A stretch of DNA of 64,000 nucleotides from positions 124,001 through 188,000 of the forward strand of contig NC_065873.1 of the NCBI RefSeq assembly GCF_933775445.1, read 5' to 3'. Within the stretch, counting starts at the first letter, position 1; the number at the start of each line of letters is the position of its first letter. The position numbers and the translations under genes are program-made. The notes under the pieces were generated by a model that worked only from the letters and a program-made list of their open reading frames with translations, did not search any database and was not told the DNA's origin. Shown here piece after piece: positions 23,996 to 36,900 of this stretch. Source of the stretch: Argentina anserina. Its lineage: Eukaryota > Streptophyta > Magnoliopsida > Rosales > Rosaceae.

Positions 23996-24817
23996 TGAAT
24001 CTACTTTGTTGGAATTGTCAAGGAATTGGGAGATCCTTAACAATTCAAACTTTGCGAGAGATGGTGTTCTCGCTGAAGCCAGTGGTTGTATTTCTCTCTG
24101 AAACCTACCAACATGAGGATTATCTTGAGGATATTAAAGATCGGTTTGGTTTTGATCATTCTTATTATGTTGATCTTATCTTTACTGCTGGTGGTCATTG
24201 TTTATGGTGGAAGAATGAAGTTACATTAGATTTTGTATCTTATTAAATTTCATATTGATACTGTTCTTAAAGGGCCTGAGTGTGAACAAGGGGTGAAGAT
24301 TAGCTGGTGGTATGGTCCACCTTATAATGAAGATAAGTGTGTATTATGGGAACACTGGATGAATGTAGCTAGAGACCGCTATGGTGAATGGTTAATTATT
24401 GGATATTTGAATGAGGTTCAGTATCACTTTGAACGTGAGGGAGGGGCTGGCTGGCCTAATCATAGTAGGAATTTTATGATGGAATTCATGGATAATGGAC
24501 GCCTTCTAGACATTGGGTACAAGGGACAAGCTTTCACCTGGGTTCATAAGGTGAATGGTGTTGTTGTCTTGCAAGAACGTCTGAATAGGGCTATTGTTAA
24601 TGAGGAATGGCTTCTCAAGTGGCCTGATTCTTCTCTTACGCATTTGACCAGGATTGGATCTGATCACAATCTGATTCTCTTAAGTACTAGCTCTATTATT
24701 AGAAGGGGAAGGCCCTTATTTCGTTTTGAGTCCAATTGGGCAGAGGAATCATATGCTAAGTTGATAGTCATTGATTATTGGAAGGATGATGTTTCTATGA
24801 CTAATGTGGTCAATTAG
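23996..24817 (+). pseudogene. LINE endonuclease domain
   Basis: Starts MNLLCWNCQGIGRSLTIQTL, the typical opening of plant LINE apurinic-type endonucleases (WNCRG). It continues with a VVFLSET block, then after a frame change near 24240 with a DFNEV-equivalent written as YLNEV (a catalytic Asp-Asn is altered to Tyr-Leu) and ends with RIGSDHNLILL, holding the conserved SDH. The frame break and the altered DFN motif indicate decay. Confidence 0.8.
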
Positions 24818-24850
24818 GTAACTAATCTCCGAAATTGCAGGTCCAAGTTT

Positions 24851-26551
24851 ATGTGCTGGAATAGAAGAAAGTTTCCTAAGTGTAATAGTGCTCTTCTTAA
24901 AGAGAGTTTACTGGATTTAGATACGGTACAGAAGATTAATCCTTTGACCAGTTCGGATCGACAAGTTGTGTTGGAATCTTCTATTAGCACTTTATGGATG
25001 AGGGAGGAGTGTTATTGGCATCAACACTCTCGCATACAGTGGCTAAAATCTGGGGATTCAAATACTAGATTTTTCCATTTATCTACTATCCATAGGAGAC
25101 AAAGGAACTAGATCCTTAAAATTATGGGGGCAAATGGTGACTGGATATGTGGTGAAGATGGTGTATGGATAGAACTTGAATCCCAATTTCAAAACAAATT
25201 CTCATCTGATGATCATCAGAACTGGGGATTTTCTCTTAGTGGTGTGTCTAGTTCTGTCACTACGGAGATGAATGAACAATTATTGGCTAATGTGTATATT
25301 GAAGAAGTTAGTGTTGCGACCCATCAGTTGGGAGCACTCAAGGCACCAGGGCCTGATGGCTTTCCAGGGTTATTCTATCATAAGTATTGGGCTATTGTAC
25401 AGAAAATTGTTTGGCAAGCTTCTCATGATTTCATCAATGGTACTGTTTGTTTGAAGGAACTCAACAAGGCTCATATTGTATTGATTCCTAAGATTCCCAC
25501 TCCGGAGATGACTGGACATTTTCGCCCCATTAGCATTTGTAACAATTCCTACAAGATACTTTCTAAGGTTTTGGCTAATAGGTTGAAAGTCATTCCTACA
25601 ATAGTCTCGGATAATCAAAATGCATTTATCTCGGGTCGCCTCATCCAGGATAACCTATTAATTGCTCATGAAGCGTACCACTACTTGAAGTTGAAGAAGG
25701 AAGGGGGGAATCATGAGTTCGGTCTCAAGTTGGATATGAATAAGGGATATGACCGTGTGGAGTGAGATTTCCTAGAAGCTACTCTTTTCCATTTTGGCTT
25801 TGATTCGAGATGGATTATGCTCATTATGTCTTGTGTTCGATCGGTTTCTTTCTCCATTGTTTTAAATGGCAAGCCAGGGAAGTTTTTATGCCTACGAGGG
25901 GTTTAAGACAAGGGGATCCATTATCCCCTTACCTTTTCTTACTTGTGAGCGAAGTTCTCTCTTGTAGAATCACTAAAGCAGTTATGGAGAAAAATTTTGG
26001 TGGGGATATGCTTAAATAGGGGGTGCCCTATTTTATCCCACCTTTTCTTTGCTGATGGTGCCCTCTTTTTCCTTAAAGGTACTCTACTTAATTGCAGTAT
26101 TTTACATGGCATTTTAATGGAGTATTGTACTGCTTCAGGATAGTTGATTAATATAGACAAGTCCAGCATTTATTTTTCTCTTAACACACCTAGACATATG
26201 GCTCTTTTAATGGGTGAGCTTTTGAATTTCAAGGAGGTTGCTGATCCGGGTGTTTATTTGGGCCTCCCCTCACTATGGGGTCGATCTAAGAGAGAAGTTC
26301 TTTCTTTTTTTAAGGAGAAAGTCTCTACAAGGGTGGAGGGTTGGAAACAAAAGTCTTTGTCTTTGGCTGGTAGAGAAACACTTATAAAATCAACTGCTTT
26401 TGCCATCCCCACCTATCCTATGAGTTACTTTAAGCTCCCAGCTAGCACTTGCAATGAGTTAAATTCCATCATTAACAATTTCTGGTGGGGAAAAAGTGAG
26501 AAGGGTAATAAGATCCATTGGAAGAGCTGGTTATCACTGGTTACACCATAG
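24851..26551 (+). pseudogene. LINE reverse transcriptase domain
   Basis: Frames 24851-25111, 25124-25765, 25810-26019 and 26144-26551 together carry the [67 protein letters not shown] and LGLPSLWG. The active-site box reads FFADGALFF where active enzymes have FFADDALFF, so the second Asp is Gly. Stops separate the frames. Confidence 0.85.
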
Positions 26552-26599
26552 GGATTATTCCTATTGCTTCAATGATGTGTCTACTTCGCATAATGTTGA

Positions 26600-27480
26600 C
26601 AGAAAAGTTTGGAAGGCTATTTGGAATATTAAGACTCTTCCTAAGGTTCGAATGTTTCTTTGGAGGGTTTTAAATGAGGCAGCCCTCATTATGCATATTC
26701 TTTACAAGCGACACATCAACACTAGCCCTTTTTGTCCATTATGTGGAGATGCAGAAGAAACATTTGAACATCTTCTTCTTCTTTGCCCATGGGTGGAACC
26801 AGTGTGGTTCTCCTCCCCACTTGGTCTCAGAATTGACGAGCAAAGCATTACTACAATTGATTAATGGCTTATGTCCTGTATCAAAAAGAGCAAGAATTCA
26901 GATTTTGGTCTTACCTTAATCAGTGCCATCTGTTGGTATATTTGGAAAGCTAGGTGCTGTTTTGTGTAGCAGAGGAAGCTTATTTGTCCTGTCTCTACTA
27001 TGCATACTGCCATAAATTTGGTCAGGGAGTTTGGTACGGCTGTGATGCTTAAGAAGTTTAAAGTGGCTCATCCATGGAATCCTCCTCCCATTGATTACTA
27101 CAAAATCAATACTGATGCCTCTTGGCTCCCCGACCGATCTGGTATTGGTGTGGTGATTATGAACAATTCGAGGGAGATGGTGGCTGGGAGTTGTGATAGA
27201 AGCATCAATGGTTCGATTATAGAGGCAAAGACTTTGGCCATTCTCACTGGAATTGACCTTGCTGCTAGTCTTCACTTGCACAATATCATGGTGGAACTGA
27301 CTCTTTGGAAGTTATTGATCGAGGAGATTAAATTGAACAAATTGAAGGTTGATTGGAAAACACAACTGATTATATAGCAGATCCGATCCAAGAGCTCTAG
27401 TTTTGCCAATATAAAATGAGATTGGATTCCCAGAGAGGCTAACCGAGTAGCTCATGCTACTGCTACGATTGGCTATGGAT
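26600..27480 (+). pseudogene. LINE zinc-binding (zf-RVT) and RNase H domains
   Basis: The zf-RVT block reads VWKAIWNIKTLPKVRMFLWR and continues to CPLCGDAEETFEHLLLLCPW, with its Cys/His ligands intact. After a frame change, the RNase H block (KINTDASWLPDRSGIGVVI, then IIEAKTLAILTGI) keeps the first Asp and the Glu. It breaks at a TAG near 27376, and downstream sequence still reads WIPREANRVAHA, the RNase H C-terminal motif. Confidence 0.8.
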
Positions 27481-27938
27481 TGGTGGATCATTTGCGATGG
27501 GCTAACCAGCCACCACCATCCCTCACTCTTGTCTTATGCAATGATGGCATTCCTTGCCCACGTGCAGAGTAGTTCTATTCCAGCGACTTCTATCGAAATT
27601 TCTCTTTTGTTGTCTTCAAGTTGTACAGTCTGTTGCTATTCCAATATGGTATAACTGATTGTATCTTGTTTATTTTCACTTGTATTGGGCCTTGTTAGGC
27701 TGTTGTCTTAATGAATTCCTTCATTACCAAAAAAACACCATTTGAAGAGTTACTCATCATTTATTTAATCATTTTAATTAAAGAAAAATTATATAATTGT
27801 TTTATTAAACTCAGGAAAGTTTTCGAACATCCGTAAGAGAGAAACTATTCCAGAAAAAGAAAAAGAAAATACAGAGAGAAAAGAAGTGGAATCGAGAGTA
27901 TAGATCCAGAGAAGGCCACCGTGATTCGCGAATTTCGG

Positions 27939-30900
27939 ATGGTAAGTAACTCGTTAGGCCTGCGATTCACCGAGTCTGTGTTGGCTGCTTGTAATTGTTC
28001 GATACCCATAGAGATCTGATTGAGCGGATTAATTTCAATGTAGGTGGCGGACATGGTCCATCTTGCAACCAACGATCCACAGGTCTCTCTCGTCTGTCTT
28101 TCTTTTCTTTCTGTGCTCATTGAATTCCTATAGTTTGGTCAATTTAATCAAACAAGAGTGAGCTGATTTTCTTTCTTGCCCAGAAATCTCTATTTGTATT
28201 TGATTTGGGTGCTGTTGAGGAGGATGCTACCAGGTATCTTCTCTATAGTCTTTATACATGATTAAACTAGACCTCAAAGTCTGGCTACCGTCTAATTTGT
28301 GTATGCACAACATGGTTGCTTTGGGGTTACATTTATAATAAGTAACTTTCAACAGTAATTACATTTGGGGTTGAAAGTTCGATTGCATAAGCAGACTGCT
28401 AGTTCAAAAAGTCGACATGTTATTATGCACATTAAGTTGATTACAACTGGAATACAAACGTCTTTACCACTGTTAAATACACTATATATTGTCTCACTTG
28501 TAACTTCTCTTCCTCAGTGATTACATATCATTGGACGGACTGCAACAAGAATTAGAAGAATGTAAAAATGATGAGGTAAGTAACATATATCATTTTCTAT
28601 GCTTTTCTCCCCTACTTGGTTTGGTCTACTTCTTTTAGAATAGTTACAGTTTTCTGTGGTGGTCGTGGGAAGAGGAGGGCTGGAACCATGTGAAAAAAAC
28701 TGTTTTTCCTGCATTCCCATGCATCATGTTTTTCTATTCATGTTTACAGTAATTCTGCCTAAGTTCCTATTTCTTCAATGCCAATGGGAAATTACTCTAT
28801 TTTGCTACTATACATTATTAGGAAGCTGCAAATTTACTGTATATTAGTTATAGGAATGAACTCACTCTATTGTCTATTATTTAATGCAGGTAGTCAAGGA
28901 AATTTTGTCTAAGGGTACAAAACGACGGGATTATACAAAGGGGGTTGAGAACAACATACGACAAGTTGAATTGGACTCGATCCAGGTATTATGTTCCTCC
29001 AAAATCTCTTTACGTTGTTTCACATTTTCAGAATTGTTAATTTCTGTTGCTAAATTTATGCTTGTTAGTTCTAGGGAACCAGGTTTGGTTAGTGACAGGA
29101 GTGGATCTCTTTACTGTCAATTTATCGGTTTCTTCATTGGGTCTCCTTTCAGACCATGTTCCTACTCTTCAGCTGCGAAATATACTAACTATAACTAGGG
29201 TTTTTGATATTGACTTTCCAAGCATGTTTAGTCGTGATGGACAATTATTTTCTGAGTCCTCTATTTTTTGGGTTCTCAATTCATCATGCATTTGTTAGGA
29301 GGTCTTAAATTTCAAGATGTATGTTTTTTTGCAGTGGAACAATTTTCATGGATGATGTACTGCATATATTATAGACTATGATGCACGGATACGTCCAGAA
29401 AAGTGAATGCCCGTATCCGTATCAGATACGGGTACGGGCTGGATACGTTGCATATACGTATCCAAAGTTGAAAATACGCATCCAAACTATGTAATATATG
29501 TCAACTCTGTGGATATGGTCAGAGTACGTTTTGAATACGTTTTGGGGTTATAATTGTCATTGTCACGTAAATAAAACTTAAATCTAATACCCTCCCTCCC
29601 TCAGCTGTATTGTTTTGTTTTGCTTGAACTTATTAAGTATTTAATTCATGAACTTATGTTTATTGTAAAATTGATGAGATATAGGTGTTCTAATTGTTTG
29701 TTTGATCAAATTTTAGAATTTAATATATATATATAATATTATTTTACAAAACATATCCAAAACACTACATTTTAGAAAATAACGTATAACGTATCTCGTG
29801 TCATGCCGTATCTGTATCTGTATCCCGTACCCGTACTCGTGCATCATAGATTATAGATATAGCTATATGTTTTAGAATGAGAGGTTGGAAAGGAATCTTG
29901 TCTCACTGAAGTACCCAAAAACTGTCTATGCCCACTTTGAATCGTCCTAAAACGCTGTTTAGTGATTTTAATGAAGATGATCTATAACTAACTTAAAAGT
30001 AAGGATGGAACTGATTGGCTTATCTACTATACTTGGGTCAGGTTTTAAACTTTTGATCCAGAGGCATAAGGTGTATGGAATTGATTGGCTTATCTAGTAA
30101 GGCATAAAGTGTATGGAATCAAAGTTTTAATTTTGTTACAACTCAAATATTTCTTGTAACATTGCATGGGTAGGTTGATGAGCCATTTATGTATTGAAAC
30201 ATACTCACATGCAGACTGTATTTCTTTTTTGTTAATTATTTGTTCCCGGAACCAGTCATTATTATCTGTGGGAATGGTTTTGGGAATCTTTGTAATGAAC
30301 TGCAGGTTCTCACTTTGTCCAATACTGCAGGATTATATTGAAGAAAGTGATAATCTGGTATCTCTTCATGATCAAATTCGTGATTGTGACAGCATCTTGT
30401 CACAGATGGAAACTCTTCTCGGTGGATTTCAGGTACCTTGGTCCTTGCTTCATTATTTTGCTATAATTATCTTTTTTCACCTGCAAGCAGCTGTACTCAA
30501 GCTCGTTATATTCTCATTTTCCTTACAATCAAATGAGTGTTCCTTGTTGACATTGTAAATCTATCATCAATTGCTATTAATACTTGAGTAACTCTTATCC
30601 AGGCAGAGATTGGTTCAATAAGTTCTGACATCAAAATTCTCCAAGAGAAGTCTATGGATATGGGTTTAAAGTTGAAGAATCGCAAGGTATCTTTTGTCCT
30701 GTCAGTTTTTCTTTTGAGAACGGTTTTTGGTGTTGACTAGGCTTTCCCCTTTTTCGTTTGTGCAACAAAAATGGTGGAAGGTTAGTTCATGTATTGTTTT
30801 TTTTTTGTCTAAAAAAACTTTTAGTTGATACATGTGGTGAAATAGTTTTGGAAGAGAGGTCCACAAAAGTTTAACAAATAACAGAAATCAAAGAAAAAAA

Positions 30901-33900
30901 CATCAAAAACATTTAGACTGCTAGCAAACCATACATAAAACTTCTTGATTATTTCATTATTTTAATTACATTATGTTACAAATATCATCAAACTATTGAT
31001 AAAAAAGTCATAGTTTAGAAATAAGATTATTAAATGTGTTGTAGTATTTTATTTATTTTACTATTATAAATAGTTATATAAAACAAATATTCTAATTACA
31101 ATTTTTTTTTCATGTTAATTGTATCTTATAATGCTAATGAGCCGGGCCGGGCCGGGCTGCTTCTTGGCCAGCCACGGGCCCGAGCCCGGCCTGACATGGG
31201 CCGTGGGCCGGGCTTAATATTTAAGCAAATGGGCCAGCCCGAGCACGATACGTGCACGGTTTTGGCTCGCTTAAAATGGGCCGTGCTGGCCCGGCCCGGC
31301 CCGTTTGCCACCTCTACTGAGAAGACATAAATTAACCTAGAGATATCGTCCAATCTATATTAGAAGAGTCGGTGTAATTTATGATTCGCTCGAGACATAT
31401 TGCCCTAAAGCTAACATGACATTACTCTCTCAAATCTCATCAACACATTACTCTCTCCCAAGCCATTAAAAACTTCCTTGTTAGATTGCTGGATAGTATG
31501 CTTGTCTGAAGATAACATTTTTTCCTTTTTTTCAATTAGTACTTATCTTTCTTATTTTTTATATTCTTCTTTTTTGCTTCTATTTTTTTTTGGCTGTACA
31601 TATTGATACACCTTGAATGATGAGTAATAGGTGGCAGAGTCAAATTTGGCAAAATTTGTCGAAGACATTATTGTCCCTCCAAGGATGGTTGATATAATTA
31701 ATGATGGCGAGGTTTGCCTTCTTTTTTTATTGTTTTTATGTTTCTTCCTCTGAAATTTAATTGATTTGACTAGCATTAGTCTTTTTCTAACTTTGCATAT
31801 TGAAGTTGAAACCTTTTCCTTGAGATAATCTTACTTATCTAATGCAATAAGCAGATGTTACTCCATACCGACGTCGGTTATAATTTTATTGTATTTCCTC
31901 AATTCTTTTCATTTCCTAAATAAAATCTATCTTTTCAGTTATCTTTTAGTTTAAAATTATGGTAATCAAAGGTTACTTTTCTAATTCCGTAGATTAAGAA
32001 TGTTATCATGCCATATTATCTCAAGTGAAACTTAATGGACGGTTATATGTTGCTCACCTTTTTGCTCATTGAATCCTCATCTCATAATGTTCTCTTCTTT
32101 TCTTTGCTTTTGACACACTCATTGTGGAATTATTATCCAGGTGAACGATGAATATTTGAGAACTCTAGAGATTCTTAGCAAGAAGTTAAAGTTTGTTGAA
32201 GTGGATCTTATGGTTAAATCTGCCAAAGCTCTAAAAGATATTCAGCCTGAGCTCGAAAAACTTAGACAGAAAGCAGTTTCCAAGGTTGTAATCAGAGTTA
32301 GCAATACTGGCTCATCCACATCACTTAATTGCTCTATGTGATTGTATATTACACATTATATAGAAGTGGTCTGTTCCAGTAGTTATTTAAGTGTCCTTTT
32401 TGCCCAAAGTAATTAATATAAATGCCCCTTAACTTGTTTATGTACTAGTCAAGTTGACAAATATAGGAAACCCTGTCAGTCAAACCTCTATCATGTTAGT
32501 ACTGCTATACGGACCAGAATCTACTATAAGGAGTGTGTCCGGTAACTTCCAACAATTTGGGGGAGGGACTTAGTAGTTAGTACTCTTTAGACCCCAAGTC
32601 TTTTCAGTATTTTGTTTATAGTTACGAGGTGAAATGGTACTTAATGCCAAAGTTACAACTGGATAGATTATGTTTGGCCATATTGTATGTTAGACTCTTC
32701 AGCTTTATGCACAGGATACCTGATACATTATAGGTTTCATGGTAGAGACATGTAATGTGGATGAATTCTATTGAGCTCCTATGGATTACTTAATGCCATC
32801 ATAACTGATTATTCTTAGATTTTTAATGGACATATCTTGAAACTCATTTTAGTTAACACACTCTTCTATTTTATTTAATATGTTTTTCTTTCTTGAAAAC
32901 TCTGTAGCTTCTAATCTGTCTTTACTATTGTTAGCAGGTGTTTGACTTCATTGTTCAGAAGCTTTATGCATTGAGAAAACCTAAAACAAATATCCAGATC
33001 CTTCAACAGAATGTTCTCTTAAAGTACAAGTGAGTAACTTGTTCAGTGTTCAATATTGATTTGCTAATTGGCTTTCATCAATATCATAAATATCCGGATC
33101 CTTCAACAGAATGCTTCTTTAGCATTCCAATGAATGGAGCCTGTATAGGAGTCACAACTGATAGTATAGTTGGTTTCCTAGGTCAGTGAAAAAATCCATT
33201 GACAGCTGTGGCTGCAGTTCTTGTGAGTCTATTCAAGACATCTATTATGGGGATAGATGTTTTGGAGAAGTATAATTTGGGATTTTTGTTTTATTTTGTT
33301 TAGTTTGGTTAATATAGATTTAACTATGGTTCGAAAAAGATGGCAGAATGACGAGTACATAATTATAAAGAGGAGAGGAAGGAATGATATAAATATGGAA
33401 GGTATATATGTCTTCAATTTACCAAAGACTGAATTTACTACTGTCAAACTCAGTAAACATAAACATGTTTAGAGACTCTTTTCAGTATTGATCATTAAAT
33501 AACTGTGTGTTTGGAAATCATTAAATAACTGTGTGTTTGGAATCGCGTTAAATGCAAAGTTCAATTCATTTGAAAATGGTCTCAAATCTTTGTGTCTAAA
33601 TGATTGTTTAGTTTGCAACCATACATGAGACTACGATTATTTGACATGTGACATCTATTCTAGTATCAATTTCTTTTTCCCTTCTGCCAATGTGAGGTCT
33701 ATAGTCTTAAGCTATGTAGCATGGATATGGCAAGAAAAGGGTATGTCCGTATCGTACCCGTGTCAGATACGGGTAAGGTCCAGATATGCTGCATATACAT
33801 ATCCTTGAATGAAAAAACGTATCTTGTGTTCTTGACCATGTAGTGCAAATTTGACCCAGTGGATATCCCTTGACCATGTAGCATGGATACAGTTGTGGAT

Positions 33901-36900
33901 ACGTTTTTGGGTAAAATTGTCATTTTGGCAGTAAAATTATTATGTTTAGAACTTATTATCTTTTTTTTTTTGAACTTGTTAAGAATTCAATTAATGGACT
34001 TAAGTTTATCTTAAAATTGATGGGATTTTATGTGTTCTAATTGCTTTACTTAAACAAATTCCGGTATTTATCATATATATATATCATATATTATTTTACA
34101 AAACGTATCCGTGTAGCGTTTTTTGAAAAAAAAAACATATCCCTGTGTCATGCCATACTTGTACTTTTACTAGTGCATCATAGGTCTTAAGTAGACTAAT
34201 TCTGGAGTAATTTTGGGATTTGGTCCCTTGTTAGTTAGTTTTTTCTTCTTTTTTTCAAATGTTACATTTTGTTGATTTGAGTATTTAAAGCAGGTATGTT
34301 ATTTCGTTCCTCAAGGAACATGGAAATGAGGTATATATTGAGGTTCGTGGAGCATACATCGACACAATGAACAAGGTCAACATTTGAACTGATGATCTAT
34401 GACCTATCTGTGAATTATGATGTAGAATGTGGGATATTTCGTTTTGCTTAAAAGTGATTTTTGTTTCCTCTTCTATTCTGGACGTTTACTTGTCTTTTGA
34501 TTGTGTCCTACCTGTCAATTATGATGTAGAAGATCTGTTAGGTTAAAATACTTTGTTTCCTCTCCTTTTCTGGACAATTACTTGTTTAGTTTCTCTTTAA
34601 ATTGTCTTATAAACTTATTTTCCAAATAAAGAGCCCTAATTTTTTAGGGTTGGCACTTGCTACCCTTGGAAACATATGTTTACTGCTTTTATCCTACTAG
34701 GTGAAATCTCCCCCTCCCTTGTTTTGATGTTTTGAGGCTATGTAGCACCGACACCGACACTGCGACACGACACGGTGCGACACCGCGACACGGCAAATCT
34801 AAAAACATAGATTCCGACACGGCGTCGACAAGGCAATTTATATAAAATTTAATATATTTATTAATGTATAAAAAACTATATAATACATGAAATAATGTCA
34901 AATTAAAGTTTCAAGTTCATTCCATTGCATAACAATTCAAAACAAATAAATTTAAGAAAAGAAGAAAGGGAAAACAATGGGACTGAAACAAAATTTGGGT
35001 TTTTTTCTATTTAGTTTTCATTTTTCTATTTTTTATAATCTAAAATGATGACATGACATATCAGAATTATGATGTGGCGTGTCGGTCAAAGTGTCGGGGA
35101 AGTGTCAAAAAAGTCAATATTGGTGACACGCCACGTGGAGTGTCGGACACGGTGTCGAGAAGTATCGGGCCGTGTCAGAGTGTCGGGAAGTGTCGGACAC
35201 TTCGACACTCCAACCTTAGAAGTGTCGGTGCTACATAGTTTTGAGGAAATTGTGATTGAGTTACGATACTTGCGAAAGACTAACTTCTTTTTTTGGCTGC
35301 ATTTTTGTACAAGTAGTGTAGATCCTATTTTGAGAAACTGCATTTCCTTGTTCATCGGTGTGATATGAGAAATCCTATTTTGATCATCATGTAATGTAGA
35401 TATATCAAATTGGTTCTTTTAGAGCCTCCACAAACTTGAAACTTGATGTCATGTTTTCTTGAGGTTTTTATGTTTATACATTACACATCTCATGTTCCAT
35501 TATTAACTTTATGATGCAATCAGGCTATTTCCATTAAACCATTTAAGGATTTATGTAGGCGTTTTTGTATGGAGTATACCTATGATAGATAAAAACAAAT
35601 TGGTTTCAGACCATCGGTTTTAAAGCTCATTCATTGTGCATGGTACATTGCTTATGGCTTTATGCACTACTATGACTTATTTGATTAGTATGATATGAAG
35701 GATAAGTATCTTATTAAGATCTTTTTTTATATTTGCAGGTTCTTAGTGCACATTTCCGTGCTTATATTCAAGCACTTGAGAAACTACAGTTGGATATTGC
35801 CACATCTAGTGACTTAATTGGGGTGGAGACGAGAAACACAAGTCTATTTTCAAGAGGAAGGGAACCACTGAAGAATAGGTCGGCTGTTTTTGCTCTTGGA
35901 GAGAGGATTAAAATTTTAAAGGTACTTTCCATTTCTTTTAATTTCTGTGACTAAATCTGATTAAATTTAAATTCTTGGGAAAAATCTTTGTCTCCCGTAT
36001 GCTCGGTAGCAAGTTGTCGTCTTTGATTTGTATCAGCTTAGTGGTGTAGGAGTAAGAATAAAAACTTGTTGGAGGTTTATAGTCCTGGGTTAACTAATGT
36101 AGGTTATATGTTTAAAATGTGGACCATCAGATATGATCTTGCCTCTTTATTGTCAAGTTCAGATTTAATATTGTACCACCACTTTTTGATATTTCCTTTT
36201 CTATAATTAGATAAGAAAAAAGAGAGCAATGTGAGAGAGATTGAGGGGGGGGGGGGGGTATGATTTCTACTTGAAGCTATAGAGAGAATCATTACGGATA
36301 GGATCCTTGAAGTAGAATTGATATAACTAGAGATTGGAGCTTTCTGTGACCTTAGAATGAGATAGCATTTTGAATCTCTGGACTGGTGTTATATGTTATT
36401 CTCGTAATTTTAGCTTCAATTGATGCGGTGCCCTATTGAAGGGGGAATGTGTTCAATGTTTATTCTGCGGCTGCCATTAACAAAAGTGAGGCTTTCATTT
36501 GCTTTAAGATTCAATAGAAATATATTGAGGTTTTCTACCTGTTATTTCGATTTCGTTTGTGAACATTTTGGAAGAGACATTTGAATTAGTAGCAACCTTG
36601 AAATGTGAAGCAAATAGGTTTGATGACAAATTACCTTTACAGTTGATTTATTTATTTATTTATAAATATGCTGGTCTTAAATTGTAGCTTTAGATCATTG
36701 ATTTAGTTTGTATGTAGAAATGGAAGCTTTTGTAAAAAACAAATGATATTAGTCCCGTGAAAGTGCAAACTATCTTGCAAAGAACACATGTCATCGTTTG
36801 TACTTCTGGTTTTCATCAGGAAATTGAAGAACCTGCATTAATTCCACATATAGCTGAAGCCAGCTCCATCAAGTATCCATATGAGGTGCTCTTCAGGAGC

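Larger units (their letters stand above)
23100..27733 (+). mobile_element. L1-type LINE (non-LTR retrotransposon), decayed
   Basis: Plus-strand order is a gag-like ORF1 relic (about 23170-23980), endonuclease (from 23996), reverse transcriptase (24851-26551), zinc-binding zf-RVT (26600-26840) and RNase H (27063-27480), followed by a short A-rich end near 27730. This is the full domain series of a plant L1-type element. Several frame breaks and stops separate the blocks, and the second catalytic Asp of the RT is lost. The 5' border is uncertain. Its 3' end lies about 200 bp upstream of the VPS52 start codon. Confidence 0.85.

Noticed and set aside
24233..27377. Separate host genes for endonuclease, reverse transcriptase and RNase H
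   Set aside because: They are consecutive domains of one decayed LINE, separated by stops and frame changes.
31112..31353. Open frames across the GC-rich island in a VPS52 intron
   Set aside because: The island is a hairpin-forming transposon fragment with a hAT-type end; the frames reflect GGCC repeats.
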